Positions 44,169 to 53,498 are shown, numbered from the stretch's first letter. The stretch is DNA of 64,000 nucleotides from Mycobacterium sp. NBC_00419 (GCF_036023875.1 NZ_CP107931.1:5208001-5272000); one strand, 5' to 3'. Numbers and translations: made by a program. The notes: generated by a model not told the origin, from the sequence alone.

Positions 44169-45032
44169 TCAGCTCTGGGTGGGGTCGAATCGAGGCTGGG
44201 TACGCAACCGCGGCGCTTCTTGTGTGGTCAAGATGCGGGCGCGCTCGAGCATTGCCGATCCGACGTAGTCAGGTTGAGTCAGCAGGTAGAACCGGCCCTC
44301 GGCGGCGTGTTCGAACACCACCTCAGCGGCGGTCAACGGGTCCATGGCCGCGGCCTTGATGTCCAGCATGGCGGACCGCTGGGCCTCGGCCGCACCGGTG
44401 TCACCGGACTGCACACCGCCGGCGGACTCGAAAATGTTGGATACCACCGCGCCGGGCAACACCGCCTGCACGTGCACGTGGTGGGCGTGGCCGGCGTATT
44501 GCACTTCCAGGTGCAGGCACTCGGTCAGAGCGAGTATCGCATGCTTGCTCATGATGTAGGGCGCCTGCAGGGGTACCACGGCGACCCCACCGATCGAGGA
44601 CAGGTTCCAGACCCACGCCGGGGCGTCGGTGGCCATCATTTTCGGCAGGAACGCCCGGATACCGTGGAAGACACCGCCGATATTGATGTCGACGACGCGC
44701 TGCCAATTGGGCAGCGGAGTGTCCCACAGATAGCCGAACTGTTCGACGCCGGCATTGTTGACCAACAGTCTCACCTCGCCCACGTCGCGGTAGACGTCGT
44801 CGGCCAGCGCCTGGACCGCGTCGGCGTCGCGAACATCGCACACTGCGTCGATCGCCGATCCGCCTGCGGCGGTGAGCTCTTCGCGTAGCGCCGAGACGGC
44901 CGCGGCGTCGACATCGGCCAGGACCACCGTCATGCCCAATCGACTGGCGTGGCGGGCCAGTCCGGCGCCGATTCCCGCGCCGGCTCCGGTGATGACCGCG
45001 ACGCCGCCGGCGAAGACCTCGCGTGCGCTCAC
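44169..45032 (-). CDS. Short-chain dehydrogenase/reductase
   Basis: A 287-residue classical SDR. TGAGAGIGAG (cofactor), NNAG, catalytic Ser in NLSSIGG and Y-x3-K in YIMSKHAIL are present. GTG at 45032 overlaps the upstream SnoaL-like stop by four bases, proving coupling. In this operon an alcohol-to-ketone step would feed or drain Baeyer-Villiger chemistry. The C-terminus is longer than in most family members, with TQEAPRLRTQPRFDPTQS. Confidence 0.9.
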   Translation of the reverse strand: MSAREVFAGGVAVITGAGAGIGAGLARHASRLGMTVVLADVDAAAVSALREELTAAGGSAIDAVCDVRDADAVQALADDVYRDVGEVRLLVNNAGVEQFGYLWDTPLPNWQRVVDINIGGVFHGIRAFLPKMMATDAPAWVWNLSSIGGVAVVPLQAPYIMSKHAILALTECLHLEVQYAGHAHHVHVQAVLPGAVVSNIFESAGGVQSGDTGAAEAQRSAMLDIKAAAMDPLTAAEVVFEHAAEGRFYLLTQPDYVGSAMLERARILTTQEAPRLRTQPRFDPTQS

Positions 45033-45502
45033 GCCAGGGTCTTGGCGGCGTGCTGTGCGAACGGCACGGAATCCTCGGCGTCGAGCACCACGGTCAGTGA
45101 GGTGAGCACCAGCCCGCCGGCCGAGCGTCGGATACCGGCGTCGGCGATGCCGCTGGACACCGCGAACGGCACGTTGTTGGTGATCTGGTTGACGAACATG
45201 TAGAACCGCACCGTCGTCACGTCGCCGTCGGTGCCTGTGCGGAAGACGTTGGTGGCGTGGTGCCGACACGGATACGGATTCTCGTTGCGGTGAGCGGTCA
45301 GCCAGGCCAGCGTTTCCGCTTTGCCGTGCAACTGGGCGGCCAGGAGATGTTCGAACGGGCACGTGCCCGAGTCGGACCGGCTCAGGTATTCCATCTCCTC
45401 GCCGAGACGGACACCGATTTCGTCGAAATGGCCCTGGTCGTAGTGGTACCAGAATCCCGCGATGAACTCCTGAATCTCGGCCAGGGCGATCTCGTTGCTC
45501 AT
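45029..45502 (-). CDS. SnoaL-like (NTF2-fold) protein
   Basis: A 157-residue NTF2-fold protein. EIQEFIAGFWYHYDQGHFDEIGVRLGEEMEYLSRSDSGTCPFEHLLAAQL and NPYPCRHHATNVFRTGTDGDVTTVRFYMFVNQ show the alpha-plus-beta cone and an interior HH pair. Start ATG at 45502 is chosen over earlier codons in the same frame, which would fall in a Gly/Pro-rich stretch with no ribosome site. It is the first gene after the acyl-CoA ligase in the operon. Reaction unknown; many relatives are isomerases, dehydratases or binding proteins in polyketide/steroid pathways. Confidence 0.84.
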   Translation of the reverse strand: MSNEIALAEIQEFIAGFWYHYDQGHFDEIGVRLGEEMEYLSRSDSGTCPFEHLLAAQLHGKAETLAWLTAHRNENPYPCRHHATNVFRTGTDGDVTTVRFYMFVNQITNNVPFAVSSGIADAGIRRSAGGLVLTSLTVVLDAEDSVPFAQHAAKTLA

Positions 45503-45574
45503 AGCCGCAGTCAACCCGGCTCCCTCCGGGCAAGGAACGCTCCCGCCCGTTGAGTGGAACACGGGATGGGATCG

Positions 45575-47173
45575 TCACGCCGGCAGGCTGAACTGCGTTC
45601 GAAGGTCGCGTTTCAGAAGCTTCCCGCTGGGGTTCTTCGGCAGCTGGTCGACGAAGAAGATGTGTTTGGGGGTCTTGAACCCGGCGAGGTGCTTGCGGCA
45701 GTGGGACAGCACCTCGTCCTGGCTCAACTGAGCACCCGCGCGAGGCACTACCGCGGCCACCACCGCCTCCACCCAGACCGGGTGCGCCAACCCGAACACC
45801 GCGACCTCCTCCACCCCGGCGTGCAGGTAGAGGACTTCTTCGACCTCGCGGCTGGCGACATTCTCGCCGCCCGTCTTGATCATGTCCTTCTTGCGATCGA
45901 CCACGTGGAGGAACCCGGCATCGTCGTAGAAGCCGAGGTCTCCGGAGTGAAACCAGCCGCCACGGAACGCCTCGGCGGTCTTGAGCGGGTCGTCGAGATA
46001 ACCCAGCATGAGATGTGGGCTGCGATGCGCGATCTCGCCGATTGTCCCGGCCGCCACCGGTGTGTCGATGTCGTCGAGGACGACGGTTTCCACGTTGAGT
46101 ACCGGGCGCCCCGCAGCACCAGCATGCGTCTCCTGGTCAGCGGGACCCAGCGCCGAGGCCAGCGGTGCGATCTCGGTCTGGCCATAGAAATTCCAGAGCT
46201 GAAGGTCGGGCAACCGGCGCCTGATCTCGTGCAGGATCTCCGTCGGCATCGCCGACGCCCCGTAGTAGCCCTTGCGCAGGCTCGAGAGATCCACGTGATC
46301 GAACACCGGGCTGCGCAACAGGCTGATCCAGACCGTCGGTGGGGCAAAGTAATTGGTCACTCCATATCGCTCGATGGTGCGCAACACCGCTTCCGGATCA
46401 GGTCGTGGCAGCAGGATGCTGGTCGCGCCCAGGTACACGTCGGTGGCCAGGAAGTTATCCAGCTGCGCACAGTGGTAGAGCGGCAGTGAATGGATTTCGA
46501 TGTCCTCGGCGCTCATGGATCCCGCGGTGACGGTGCTGACGTACTGCCACATCAGGCTGCGGCTGGTGTGCATGACACCCTTGGGCCGTGACTCGGTGCC
46601 GCTGGTGTACATCACTCTGAGCAGTTGGTCATCGTCGACCTCCGGAGTCGGCACGCACGACACTGTGGTCAGGGATTGTTCGAAGTCAATCCATCCCGGT
46701 GGTGCTGCAGCTTCCGCGGTGGCGATCGCGATTCGCGTGGTGACGGCCCCGCTGCGCAGCATTGCCTTCTCGGCCACTGCGACGAGGTCGGATTGAACAA
46801 TGAAACCCGTTGCGCGGCAGTGACCCAAGATGTATGCGATCTCCTCGGCGGTGAGCATGAAATTCAGGGGTACGAGTACCACGGCCGCGCGCGCCGTGGC
46901 GAACGCCAGCACCGCGTACTGCCAACAATTGCGTGCCAGCAGCGCCACACGGTCCCCGGGCCTCAACCCGTTGTCGCCCAGAGCTGCCGCCGCGCGGTCG
47001 ACGAGCTCGTCGAATTCGGCAAACGTCAACGTCACCTCGCCGTCGATGATCGCCACCCTGCCCGGATAGCGCCGGGCGGTGCGCCGCGGGATGTCGCCCA
47101 CACTGTGGCCGCGGGCGGCGCGAACCAGGTCGTCGAGCTTGAGGTCATCGTCGCTGTCATGCACACGCTGCAT
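45575..47173 (-). CDS. AMP-forming acyl-CoA synthetase
   Basis: A 532-residue ANL-superfamily ligase that activates a carboxylic acid as its CoA thioester. The phosphate-binding loop is YTSGTESRPKGVMHT, followed by the YGQTE-type signature (LWNFYGQTEIAPLAS), the hinge HSGDLGFYDDAGFLHVVDRKKDMIKTGGENV and the catalytic Lys in NPSGKLLKRDL. The 'YTSGTES' replaces the commoner 'YTSGTTG'. It heads the minus-strand operon of esterase, SDRs and SnoaL genes, suggesting CoA activation of a catabolic acid. Divergent from the HAPMO-like gene. Confidence 0.95.
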   Translation of the reverse strand: MQRVHDSDDDLKLDDLVRAARGHSVGDIPRRTARRYPGRVAIIDGEVTLTFAEFDELVDRAAAALGDNGLRPGDRVALLARNCWQYAVLAFATARAAVVLVPLNFMLTAEEIAYILGHCRATGFIVQSDLVAVAEKAMLRSGAVTTRIAIATAEAAAPPGWIDFEQSLTTVSCVPTPEVDDDQLLRVMYTSGTESRPKGVMHTSRSLMWQYVSTVTAGSMSAEDIEIHSLPLYHCAQLDNFLATDVYLGATSILLPRPDPEAVLRTIERYGVTNYFAPPTVWISLLRSPVFDHVDLSSLRKGYYGASAMPTEILHEIRRRLPDLQLWNFYGQTEIAPLASALGPADQETHAGAAGRPVLNVETVVLDDIDTPVAAGTIGEIAHRSPHLMLGYLDDPLKTAEAFRGGWFHSGDLGFYDDAGFLHVVDRKKDMIKTGGENVASREVEEVLYLHAGVEEVAVFGLAHPVWVEAVVAAVVPRAGAQLSQDEVLSHCRKHLAGFKTPKHIFFVDQLPKNPSGKLLKRDLRTQFSLPA

Positions 47174-47273
47174 GGCCGAACCCTAGGACGGGGAACGGCC
47201 GCCGCAGGTGAGTCTCCCGCTGAGTAGACAACAGGATCGCCACGTGCAGTCAGCTCTTCGATACTCAGGCGCT

Positions 47274-49196
47274 ATGAGCATGAGACCATCTGCCGTTGCG
47301 CCGAGCACCGACGTCGACACGAGCACGCTGCGCGCGCACCTGCTGCGGGCCGATCCCGGGGTGCTGGTGGCCGCCCTGGCGCAGATGACCGGCGATGCGT
47401 CGGTCATCGACCGCTACGGCCCCAAGATCGACCACGTCCCCGACCCACCGGAACGTGCCGGCACGACCGATCCCGACACGGCCGAAGCGCTGGCCGACGA
47501 GATCGTCGCTGCACTCGGGCGCCCGCGACCTGTTGGTGCCACAACCGCCGTCGACCGCGACCTGTTCGTCAGCGTGCTGCCGATCGCACTGGGTTCCGAT
47601 GTCGATGACGAATACGTGGATCTGCTTCTCGAGCAGGGTGGATTTCGCCCGTCGCAGCCCACATTGCCCCGGACCAAACCGATTCCGTCCACGACCACAA
47701 TGGCGATCATCGGCGCCGGCATCGCCGGCATCGCCGTCGCGTTGGCCGCGGCCGAAGAGGGCGTTCGATTCGAGATCTTCGACCGCAACGACGACGTCGG
47801 CGGTACCTGGCTGACGACGACGTATCCGGGCATCGGAGTGGACACGCCGTCGGCCTACTACTCGCTGTCGCGCGACGTGAACCCGGACTGGTCGAGCTAC
47901 TACCCGACAGGCGGGGAGTACCAGGCGTATCTGGTGGCGCTGGCCGACAAGCACGACCTGCGTCGCCACATCCGGTTCGGTACCGAGGTCGAAGCACTGT
48001 GGTGGGACGAGGCGCGCCAGCAGTGGCAGATCCACTCCCGTTCTGCCGACGGCGCCCGCAGCATCGACTACGCCAGCGTCGTCGTCACTGCCGCCGGCTA
48101 CCTGAACCGGCCACGATTCCCCGACCTGAAAAGCCGAGACACCTTCTTCGGTAACAGTGTTCACTCGGCACAGTGGGACCCGACGCTGAACCTTGCGGGG
48201 AAGAAGGTGGCCGTCATCGGGGCAGGCTGCACCGCTGTGCAGATCGTGGACGCCTGCGTCGAGGAAGTCGAGCACCTCACGGTGTTCCAACGCCAACCGC
48301 ACTGGGTGGCGCCCCGCAAGCGCCTCTCCGATGAGGTGCCCGAGCACCGCCGCTACCTGGGCCGGGTGCTGCCCTTCTACGCGATGTGGCACCGGCTCAA
48401 GGCATACTGGGCGACTGCCGACAACAACTACCCGGTCATCCTGCAAGATCCGGAGTGGTCGCAGACGCACGTGTCGATCTCGCCGGCCAACGACGTCTTG
48501 CTGCAGATGTGCCTGGACTACATCGACCGCATGTTCGGCAGCGACACCGAGTTGGCACGCAAGGTCACACCGGACTTCGCGCCGTACGGGAAGCGCATCA
48601 TCCGTGATCCCGGAGGCTATTACGCCGCACTGACCCGCGACCACGTCGATGTCGAAGCCGGCGAGCCCGCCGAGGTGAACGCTCGCGGCATTGTCACCGC
48701 CGACGGCCGCCAGATCGACCTCGACGTCATCGTCTACGCCACCGGCTACCACCTCGACTTCCTGTCCACGGTCGACATCCGCGGACGCAACGGAAAGACC
48801 CTGGCCGCGGAGTGGGGTGACAGTCCGCGGGCCTATCGGGGCGGGACAGTCCCCGGATTCCCGAACCTGTTCATCACGTCGGCGCCCAACTACAGCCCGG
48901 GACATGGAGCGGGCGCCAACTTCTCGATGGAGGTCCTTGCGCACTTCATCGTGGAGTGCTTGCAGCTCATGGCATTACGCGACGCCACGACGATCGAAGT
49001 CACTCAGGGCGCCTTCGACGACTACGTCGCCGGGATCGACGAGGCAATGCAGCGCACCGTCTGGTGCCATACGCCGAATGCCCACACCTACTACCGGTCG
49101 GAATCGGGCCGCGTCGTCGTGGCGACCCCGTACCGGCTGGTCGACCTCTGGCGAGCGCACCGGGCTCCCATCGAAGACGATTTCATCCTGCAATGA
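47274..49196 (+). CDS. Baeyer-Villiger monooxygenase, HAPMO-like with N-terminal extension
   Basis: A 640-residue type I Baeyer-Villiger monooxygenase that inserts an oxygen next to a ketone using NADPH and FAD. The first Rossmann motif GAGIAG is at 147-152, the fingerprint F291-x-G293-x3-H297-x3-W301 follows, and the second Rossmann motif is GAGCTA (317-322). An N-terminal extension of about 140 residues precedes the FAD domain; 4-hydroxyacetophenone monooxygenase has the same length and extension. The ATG at 47274 is the most plausible start. Its stop overlaps the next SDR by four bases. Confidence 0.93.
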   Translation: MSMRPSAVAPSTDVDTSTLRAHLLRADPGVLVAALAQMTGDASVIDRYGPKIDHVPDPPERAGTTDPDTAEALADEIVAALGRPRPVGATTAVDRDLFVSVLPIALGSDVDDEYVDLLLEQGGFRPSQPTLPRTKPIPSTTTMAIIGAGIAGIAVALAAAEEGVRFEIFDRNDDVGGTWLTTTYPGIGVDTPSAYYSLSRDVNPDWSSYYPTGGEYQAYLVALADKHDLRRHIRFGTEVEALWWDEARQQWQIHSRSADGARSIDYASVVVTAAGYLNRPRFPDLKSRDTFFGNSVHSAQWDPTLNLAGKKVAVIGAGCTAVQIVDACVEEVEHLTVFQRQPHWVAPRKRLSDEVPEHRRYLGRVLPFYAMWHRLKAYWATADNNYPVILQDPEWSQTHVSISPANDVLLQMCLDYIDRMFGSDTELARKVTPDFAPYGKRIIRDPGGYYAALTRDHVDVEAGEPAEVNARGIVTADGRQIDLDVIVYATGYHLDFLSTVDIRGRNGKTLAAEWGDSPRAYRGGTVPGFPNLFITSAPNYSPGHGAGANFSMEVLAHFIVECLQLMALRDATTIEVTQGAFDDYVAGIDEAMQRTVWCHTPNAHTYYRSESGRVVVATPYRLVDLWRAHRAPIEDDFILQ

Positions 49197-50080
49197 GTCA
49201 GATCCTCGCCGGGAAAACGGCATTGGTGACGGGAAGTAGCCGGGGAATCGGGCGCGCCATCGCCCAGCGACTGGCGGCCGAAGGCGCCACGGTTGCGGTC
49301 ACGGCCCGGGCCTACACCGCCTCGCCGTCGCGGCGTTCCGGGGCAGCCGAGGCGTTGCCCGGCACCATCGCCGAGACGATCGCGCTCATCGAAGAGGTCG
49401 GCGGTGAAGCGTTCGGTCTGGCTGCCGATCTCGACGACGACGCGGCGCGCGAGGGCCTGATCGACGCGGTGGTGGAACGTAGCGGCCGGATCGACATCGT
49501 GGTCAACAATGCCGGCTTCGCCGATTACGGGCTGGTTGAGGACATGTCGTTAGAGACATTCGATCGGACCGTCGAGCACTATCTGAGGACACCGTTTGTC
49601 TTGACGAAGTACGCAGTGCCGCACATGCGGCGACAGGGCGGGGGATGGATCGTCAATATCGGCTCGGTAACCGGGGTGGCCCCGGTTCGGCCGTACCGTG
49701 ACTACAACAAGACCGCCGGCGACGTTGTCTATGCATCCTGCAAGGCGGCGTTGCACCGATTCACCCAGGGTGTGGCCGCCGAACTGCTTGACGCGAACAT
49801 CGCTGTGAACTGCGTCGGCCCGTCGACGGCTGTACTGACTCCCGGCGCCGCGTCATTGATACCGGACGGCTTCCCCACCGAGCCGGTGGAATACCTGGCC
49901 GAGACGGTCTTGGCGATGTGTCACCTACCCGCCGAACAGCGGACGGGCCTGGTGGCCTTCAGCCTGCATTACCCGTGGGCACAGGAGCTCCCGGTGCACT
50001 CCCTCGACGGGCTCACCGTGTTGCCGCCGTTGGAGCCGCCGGCGACGGCGAATCCGAACATCCTGCCCGCCGGACTGTGA
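49193..50080 (+). CDS. Short-chain dehydrogenase/reductase
   Basis: A 295-residue SDR. TGSSRGIGRA, NNAG, catalytic Ser in NIGSVTG and YASCK (Y-x3-K) are present. It starts inside the stop of the HAPMO-like gene (ATGA), so the two are translationally coupled: an alcohol-to-ketone SDR next to a ketone-oxidising BVMO. An insertion around residues 40-60 (TARAYTASPSRRSGAAEALPG) is unusual in the family and may shape the substrate pocket. Confidence 0.91.
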   Translation: MSQILAGKTALVTGSSRGIGRAIAQRLAAEGATVAVTARAYTASPSRRSGAAEALPGTIAETIALIEEVGGEAFGLAADLDDDAAREGLIDAVVERSGRIDIVVNNAGFADYGLVEDMSLETFDRTVEHYLRTPFVLTKYAVPHMRRQGGGWIVNIGSVTGVAPVRPYRDYNKTAGDVVYASCKAALHRFTQGVAAELLDANIAVNCVGPSTAVLTPGAASLIPDGFPTEPVEYLAETVLAMCHLPAEQRTGLVAFSLHYPWAQELPVHSLDGLTVLPPLEPPATANPNILPAGL

Positions 50081-50099
50081 CGGTCTGTCGACGGTCGCC

Positions 50100-51080
50100 T
50101 CAGAGCACCGCCGCGGGCATGTCGCAGAAACTGTGGCATACCCGGTCTCGCACGATCATGTCCGTCGTCTCGGGATCGAACCAGCGGTCCACCACAGCCC
50201 AGTGGACGGGATGCATCAGGTAGGGGCCCATCAGACCGTCGACATCGGTGAACTCCTGCTCGAACACGTGGGTCCACCGCGTCGTCCCGATCGCCTCGTC
50301 GACTTTGCTGAGCTGCCATGCCTGGATCGTCGGCACACAGCGGGGCATCATCGCCAGTTCTTGTTCGAACGCGGTGACGTCTTCGGTGGAGACCTCCGCC
50401 GGCACCCGCAGTAGCAGCGTTCGATACACGGTGCCGCTACCGCGCCGCCGGGGTGTTCCGCGGTAGGTCACGCCGTTGACGTTCGTAATTGCCTCGTCGC
50501 GCAGGACATCGTCGAAACCGCATTCCGTCCAGTCGGTGTGGTCCCGGAACCGCAGGTGCACCAGAATATCGCCGCCATTGCGCGAACCGGTCAACGTCGG
50601 TTGCACCAGTGCCCGCTGCGAATCACTGGCTTCGGCTGCCTGCCGCAGCATGGCGAGTACTCGCTCACGCTCGGACTCGACGACATCAAGTAGTCGGGTG
50701 ACGCCCACCCTCTCGGTACCGGGCGAGTCAGGCAGTGCCACAGTGGTTTCGGCGTCTCCCAGGTCCTCGGCACGCGACGCTACGCTGCGGCTGCGCTCGT
50801 CCACCAGGTGGGAAATGTCCTGCCACCAGCGCGCGACCGCCGGGTCGGGTCGAGCGCGCCAGGTCATCTGCCACCAGGCCTGCGGGCTGGGCAACGCCCA
50901 GGTGATGGTCACGACGTTGGTGCGGTCGTCGGACAGCATCGGTGGGCTCACCATGACGTCGCGCAGATCCATACCGCGATCACGAGCACCTGGGACGTAG
51001 CCGGAGAGGTAGGCGTCGATGAAAGCCCGCGCGCAGCCAGGGGCGGTGACGACGCGGTCGATGACGAACACCTCGGCCAT
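50100..51080 (-). CDS. Protein with two dimeric alpha/beta-barrel (Dabb/NIPSNAP-like) halves
   Basis: A 326-residue soluble protein. The N-terminal half (about 1-110; MAEVFVIDRVVTAPGCARAFIDAYLSGYVPGARDRGMDLRDVMV) and the C-terminal half (about 190-320; GGDILVHLRFRDHTDWTECGFDD..., ending HPVHWAVVDRWFDPETTDMIVRDRVCHSFCDM) each look like a ferredoxin-fold alpha/beta barrel; the second resembles the stress-responsive Dabb domain. The start is uncertain: ATG 51080 is used, ATG 51134 is possible. It is the third gene of the IclR-esterase operon. Related folds include monooxygenases and heme or lipid binders; function is not assigned. Confidence 0.75.
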   Translation of the reverse strand: MAEVFVIDRVVTAPGCARAFIDAYLSGYVPGARDRGMDLRDVMVSPPMLSDDRTNVVTITWALPSPQAWWQMTWRARPDPAVARWWQDISHLVDERSRSVASRAEDLGDAETTVALPDSPGTERVGVTRLLDVVESERERVLAMLRQAAEASDSQRALVQPTLTGSRNGGDILVHLRFRDHTDWTECGFDDVLRDEAITNVNGVTYRGTPRRRGSGTVYRTLLLRVPAEVSTEDVTAFEQELAMMPRCVPTIQAWQLSKVDEAIGTTRWTHVFEQEFTDVDGLMGPYLMHPVHWAVVDRWFDPETTDMIVRDRVCHSFCDMPAAVL

Positions 51081-51147
51081 GTGCGCGAGGTTACGGGTTG
51101 CGACCGGCGTGCGGCCCCTGGTGCTCCCGGCCATCGGGAGATCACCG

Positions 51148-52071
51148 TCAGCGGTTGAGCACCTCACCCAGCGATCGACTGGCCTCCCGCCGAGCACGGT
51201 GGGCGATGTCGAGCATGGGCATCGTCATGAAGCCGTGGATGCCGCCCTCGTAGGACCATCGGGTGGTCGGTACGCCGGCGGCGGCCAACGCGTTCGCGTA
51301 GGCGATGCCCTCATCGTGCAGGGGATCATGTCCGGCCAGCACGATGATCGACGGTGGCAGACCTGTCAGATCCGCCTGCAGCGGTGAGGCATAGGGATGT
51401 CGGCGATCGTCGAGCGCGGGCACGTACTGATCCCAGTACCACTGCAACGCCGGGCGAGGGTTGTAGAAGCCTCGGCCATAGCGGCGATACGACACGGTGT
51501 CGAAGTCGGCTGCGATCATTGGATACAGCAGGAGTTGCGCGGCGATGGCGGGGGAGCCGTGGTCGCGTGCCATCAGTGCGGTCACTGCCGCGAGGTTGCC
51601 GCCGGCGCTGTCTCCGCCCACCGCGATCCTGGTGACATCGCCGCCGAGTTCGGCGGCGTGCGCCGCGGCCCATCGGGTGGCGGCAAGTACATCTTCGGCT
51701 GCGGTGGGCCACCGATGCTCGGGCGCTAGCCGATAGTCGACCGAGACCACCACGGCGGGAATGAGATTGGCCAGATTGCGGCACAAGCCGTCATGACTGT
51801 CGAGGTCGCAGAAGACGAATCCGCCGCCGTGGGCGTAGACGAGTATTGGCAAGGAATCACTGGCGTTGGGCCGGTATACCCGGACCCTGATGCGGCCTCC
51901 CGCCACATCGACCTGGTGGTCGGTGACCCGGAAAACGGGTTCGGGGTCCGGGTTGGGGACAACGCGGCCGCGGATCGCCGCGCGGGCCTGGGCGCCGGTC
52001 ATCGTATGCACCGGCGGAAACCCCGCATCCAGGGTTTCCACCATGGCTGCGATCTGAGGATCGAGCGTCAC
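51148..52071 (-). CDS. HSL-type alpha/beta hydrolase (esterase)
   Basis: A 307-residue hormone-sensitive-lipase family esterase: HGGGF oxyanion motif (AHGGGFVF), nucleophile GGDSAGGN, acid Asp in AGHDPLHDEG and base His in GGIHGFM. GTG at 52071 overlaps the IclR stop (GTGA), so the regulator and esterase are coupled. The second of two such esterases in the island; each sits near one BVMO, which fits a pairwise use on ester products. Confidence 0.93.
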   Translation of the reverse strand: MTLDPQIAAMVETLDAGFPPVHTMTGAQARAAIRGRVVPNPDPEPVFRVTDHQVDVAGGRIRVRVYRPNASDSLPILVYAHGGGFVFCDLDSHDGLCRNLANLIPAVVVSVDYRLAPEHRWPTAAEDVLAATRWAAAHAAELGGDVTRIAVGGDSAGGNLAAVTALMARDHGSPAIAAQLLLYPMIAADFDTVSYRRYGRGFYNPRPALQWYWDQYVPALDDRRHPYASPLQADLTGLPPSIIVLAGHDPLHDEGIAYANALAAAGVPTTRWSYEGGIHGFMTMPMLDIAHRARREASRSLGEVLNR

Positions 52072-52910
52072 GCCGGCTGAAGGGCTGCCGAGTCCCGCGG
52101 CCCGACGGGGCGCGGCCCGGGACGCAGCGGGCGCAGCGGCTGCAGTGTGGGGGCGACACAGCCGGGACCGTCGTGAGCGCTGCGCCAGACAGCCATCGCC
52201 GTCATTCGCACCGGAGCCACCAGCCGGCCGTCGAATGTCATCCGGCTCATCGGGCCACAGACCGATATCGCGGCCACCGCCTGCCCCGGCGGGCCGACGG
52301 GTGCGGCAACGCAACCGAAGCCGGGCAGCGATTCTTCACGCTCGAAAGCCGCCCCGTGTGCGCGCACCTTGTCCAACTCGGCGACCAACTGCGCAGCTGT
52401 GGCGATCGAAAAGCGCGTTTTGCGATCCGACAGGTCGACCTCTGTGATGCCGTTCTCGGCGAGGATTGCTTTGCCCACCGCCGTACAGTGTGCCGGTTGG
52501 CGCCCACCGACGCGGGTGGGGATCGCCGCTCCCAGGTGGTCGCCGATCTTTTCCAGGTACACCACGTCGGAGCCATCCAGGACCGCAAGGTGGACGACCA
52601 GTCCCGTGGCCCGGTGCAGATCACGCAACAGCGGGATGGCTGCTTGATGAATGCGGTCCTGGTGCAGCGCCAATGATCCCAACTCGACCAGGCGCATCCC
52701 CAACTCATAGTCGCGGCCATCGCGGCGCAGCCAGCGCAGCGCGACCAGGCGTTCGAGCATGCGGTGCGCCGATGACCGCGGCAGCCCGGTGCGGCGCACG
52801 ACCTGCGCCAGTGTCAGCCGCCCCGGCCCGTCGAAGGAGTCAAGAACCAGCGAAATCCGATCGATGACGGCGCTCGGCGTCTCGCCGGCCTTCTCGACAG
52901 CCATGGTCAT
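52068..52910 (-). CDS. IclR-family transcriptional regulator
   Basis: A 280-residue regulator with an N-terminal winged helix (LTLAQVVRRTGLPRSSAHRMLERLVALRWLRRDGRDYELGMRLVELG) and a C-terminal effector-binding IclR domain (LLRDLHRATGLVVHLAVLDGSDVVYLEKIGDHLGAAIP...). AGGAGGG precedes the ATG at 52910. It is the first gene of a three-gene unit with the second esterase and Dabb-like protein. A palindrome lies directly upstream of it. Confidence 0.92.
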   Translation of the reverse strand: MTMAVEKAGETPSAVIDRISLVLDSFDGPGRLTLAQVVRRTGLPRSSAHRMLERLVALRWLRRDGRDYELGMRLVELGSLALHQDRIHQAAIPLLRDLHRATGLVVHLAVLDGSDVVYLEKIGDHLGAAIPTRVGGRQPAHCTAVGKAILAENGITEVDLSDRKTRFSIATAAQLVAELDKVRAHGAAFEREESLPGFGCVAAPVGPPGQAVAAISVCGPMSRMTFDGRLVAPVRMTAMAVWRSAHDGPGCVAPTLQPLRPLRPGPRPVGPRDSAALQPA

Positions 52911-52945
52911 GAGGCCCTCCTCGGTGCAGCGGTATACCAACCCGC

Positions 52946-52966
52946 TATATGACTATTAGTCATATA
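52946..52966. promoter_or_regulatory. Candidate IclR operator
   Basis: Two 8-base arms, TATATGAC (52946-52953) and GTCATATA (52959-52966), are perfectly complementary around a TATTA spacer. The element lies 36 bases upstream of the IclR start codon in the gap that also faces the ferredoxin gene's 3' end. An AT-rich perfect repeat in this GC-rich island stands out. Autoregulatory binding by IclR is inferred. Confidence 0.6.
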
Positions 52967-53054
52967 CTTGTAGCACAGGTTTGTGGCCGCTGTCACATGA
53001 AACACCGGGCAACTTTGACTCCGGTCAGCGGAAGCCTCTGGTGGGAAATCGATT

Positions 53055-53366
53055 TCAGAATTCGATGCGGAGGGCGTCGGAGACCGGCCTGGCCTGGCAG
53101 CTCAAGATCAGTCCGTCGGCGAGGTCCTCCGGCTCGAGGATCTCGCAGCTGGCCATCTCCACCTCGCCATGCAGCACGGTCGCGACGCACGACCCGCACC
53201 GACCCTCCTTGCAGGAGTACGGCACGTCGATCCCGGCGGCGATCATGGTGTCGAGCAGCGTCGTCCGCCGGGGCCAGCGCACATGGTGGCTCGTGCCGTC
53301 CACATCGACCTGGACGCCGGCGCTGTCGCCACCGCCGGGATCGGTGCTGTTGTCGACGTCGGACAT
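53055..53366 (-). CDS. Plant-type 2Fe-2S ferredoxin
   Basis: A 103-residue ferredoxin with the cluster ligands CKEGRCGSC (C-x4-C-x2-C) and a fourth Cys in LSCQARP, 29 residues further. The fold resembles the C-terminal ferredoxin part of KshB-type reductases but stands alone. The ATG at 53366 is chosen; the longer frame runs into the divergent BVMO gene. It is probably an electron carrier for the Rieske oxygenase or another oxygenase in the island; its own reductase is not in the window. Confidence 0.92.
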   Translation of the reverse strand: MSDVDNSTDPGGGDSAGVQVDVDGTSHHVRWPRRTTLLDTMIAAGIDVPYSCKEGRCGSCVATVLHGEVEMASCEILEPEDLADGLILSCQARPVSDALRIEF

Positions 53367-53498
53367 GAGCGCCGATTCTGGCGCGGAGGTTTCCCGCCGC
53401 CAAGCCGCCAGGTCCGATGTCCGGGACGTTGGGGTTCGGCGTCCGGTGACCGGGAGGCACCCTGCACGGGAGGGTGGGGGCCACCTACCGTTCGGCGC

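Noticed and set aside
47265..48944. 559-codon minus-strand frame opposite the HAPMO-like gene
   Set aside because: Antisense shadow without motifs; the sense gene has BVMO fingerprints.
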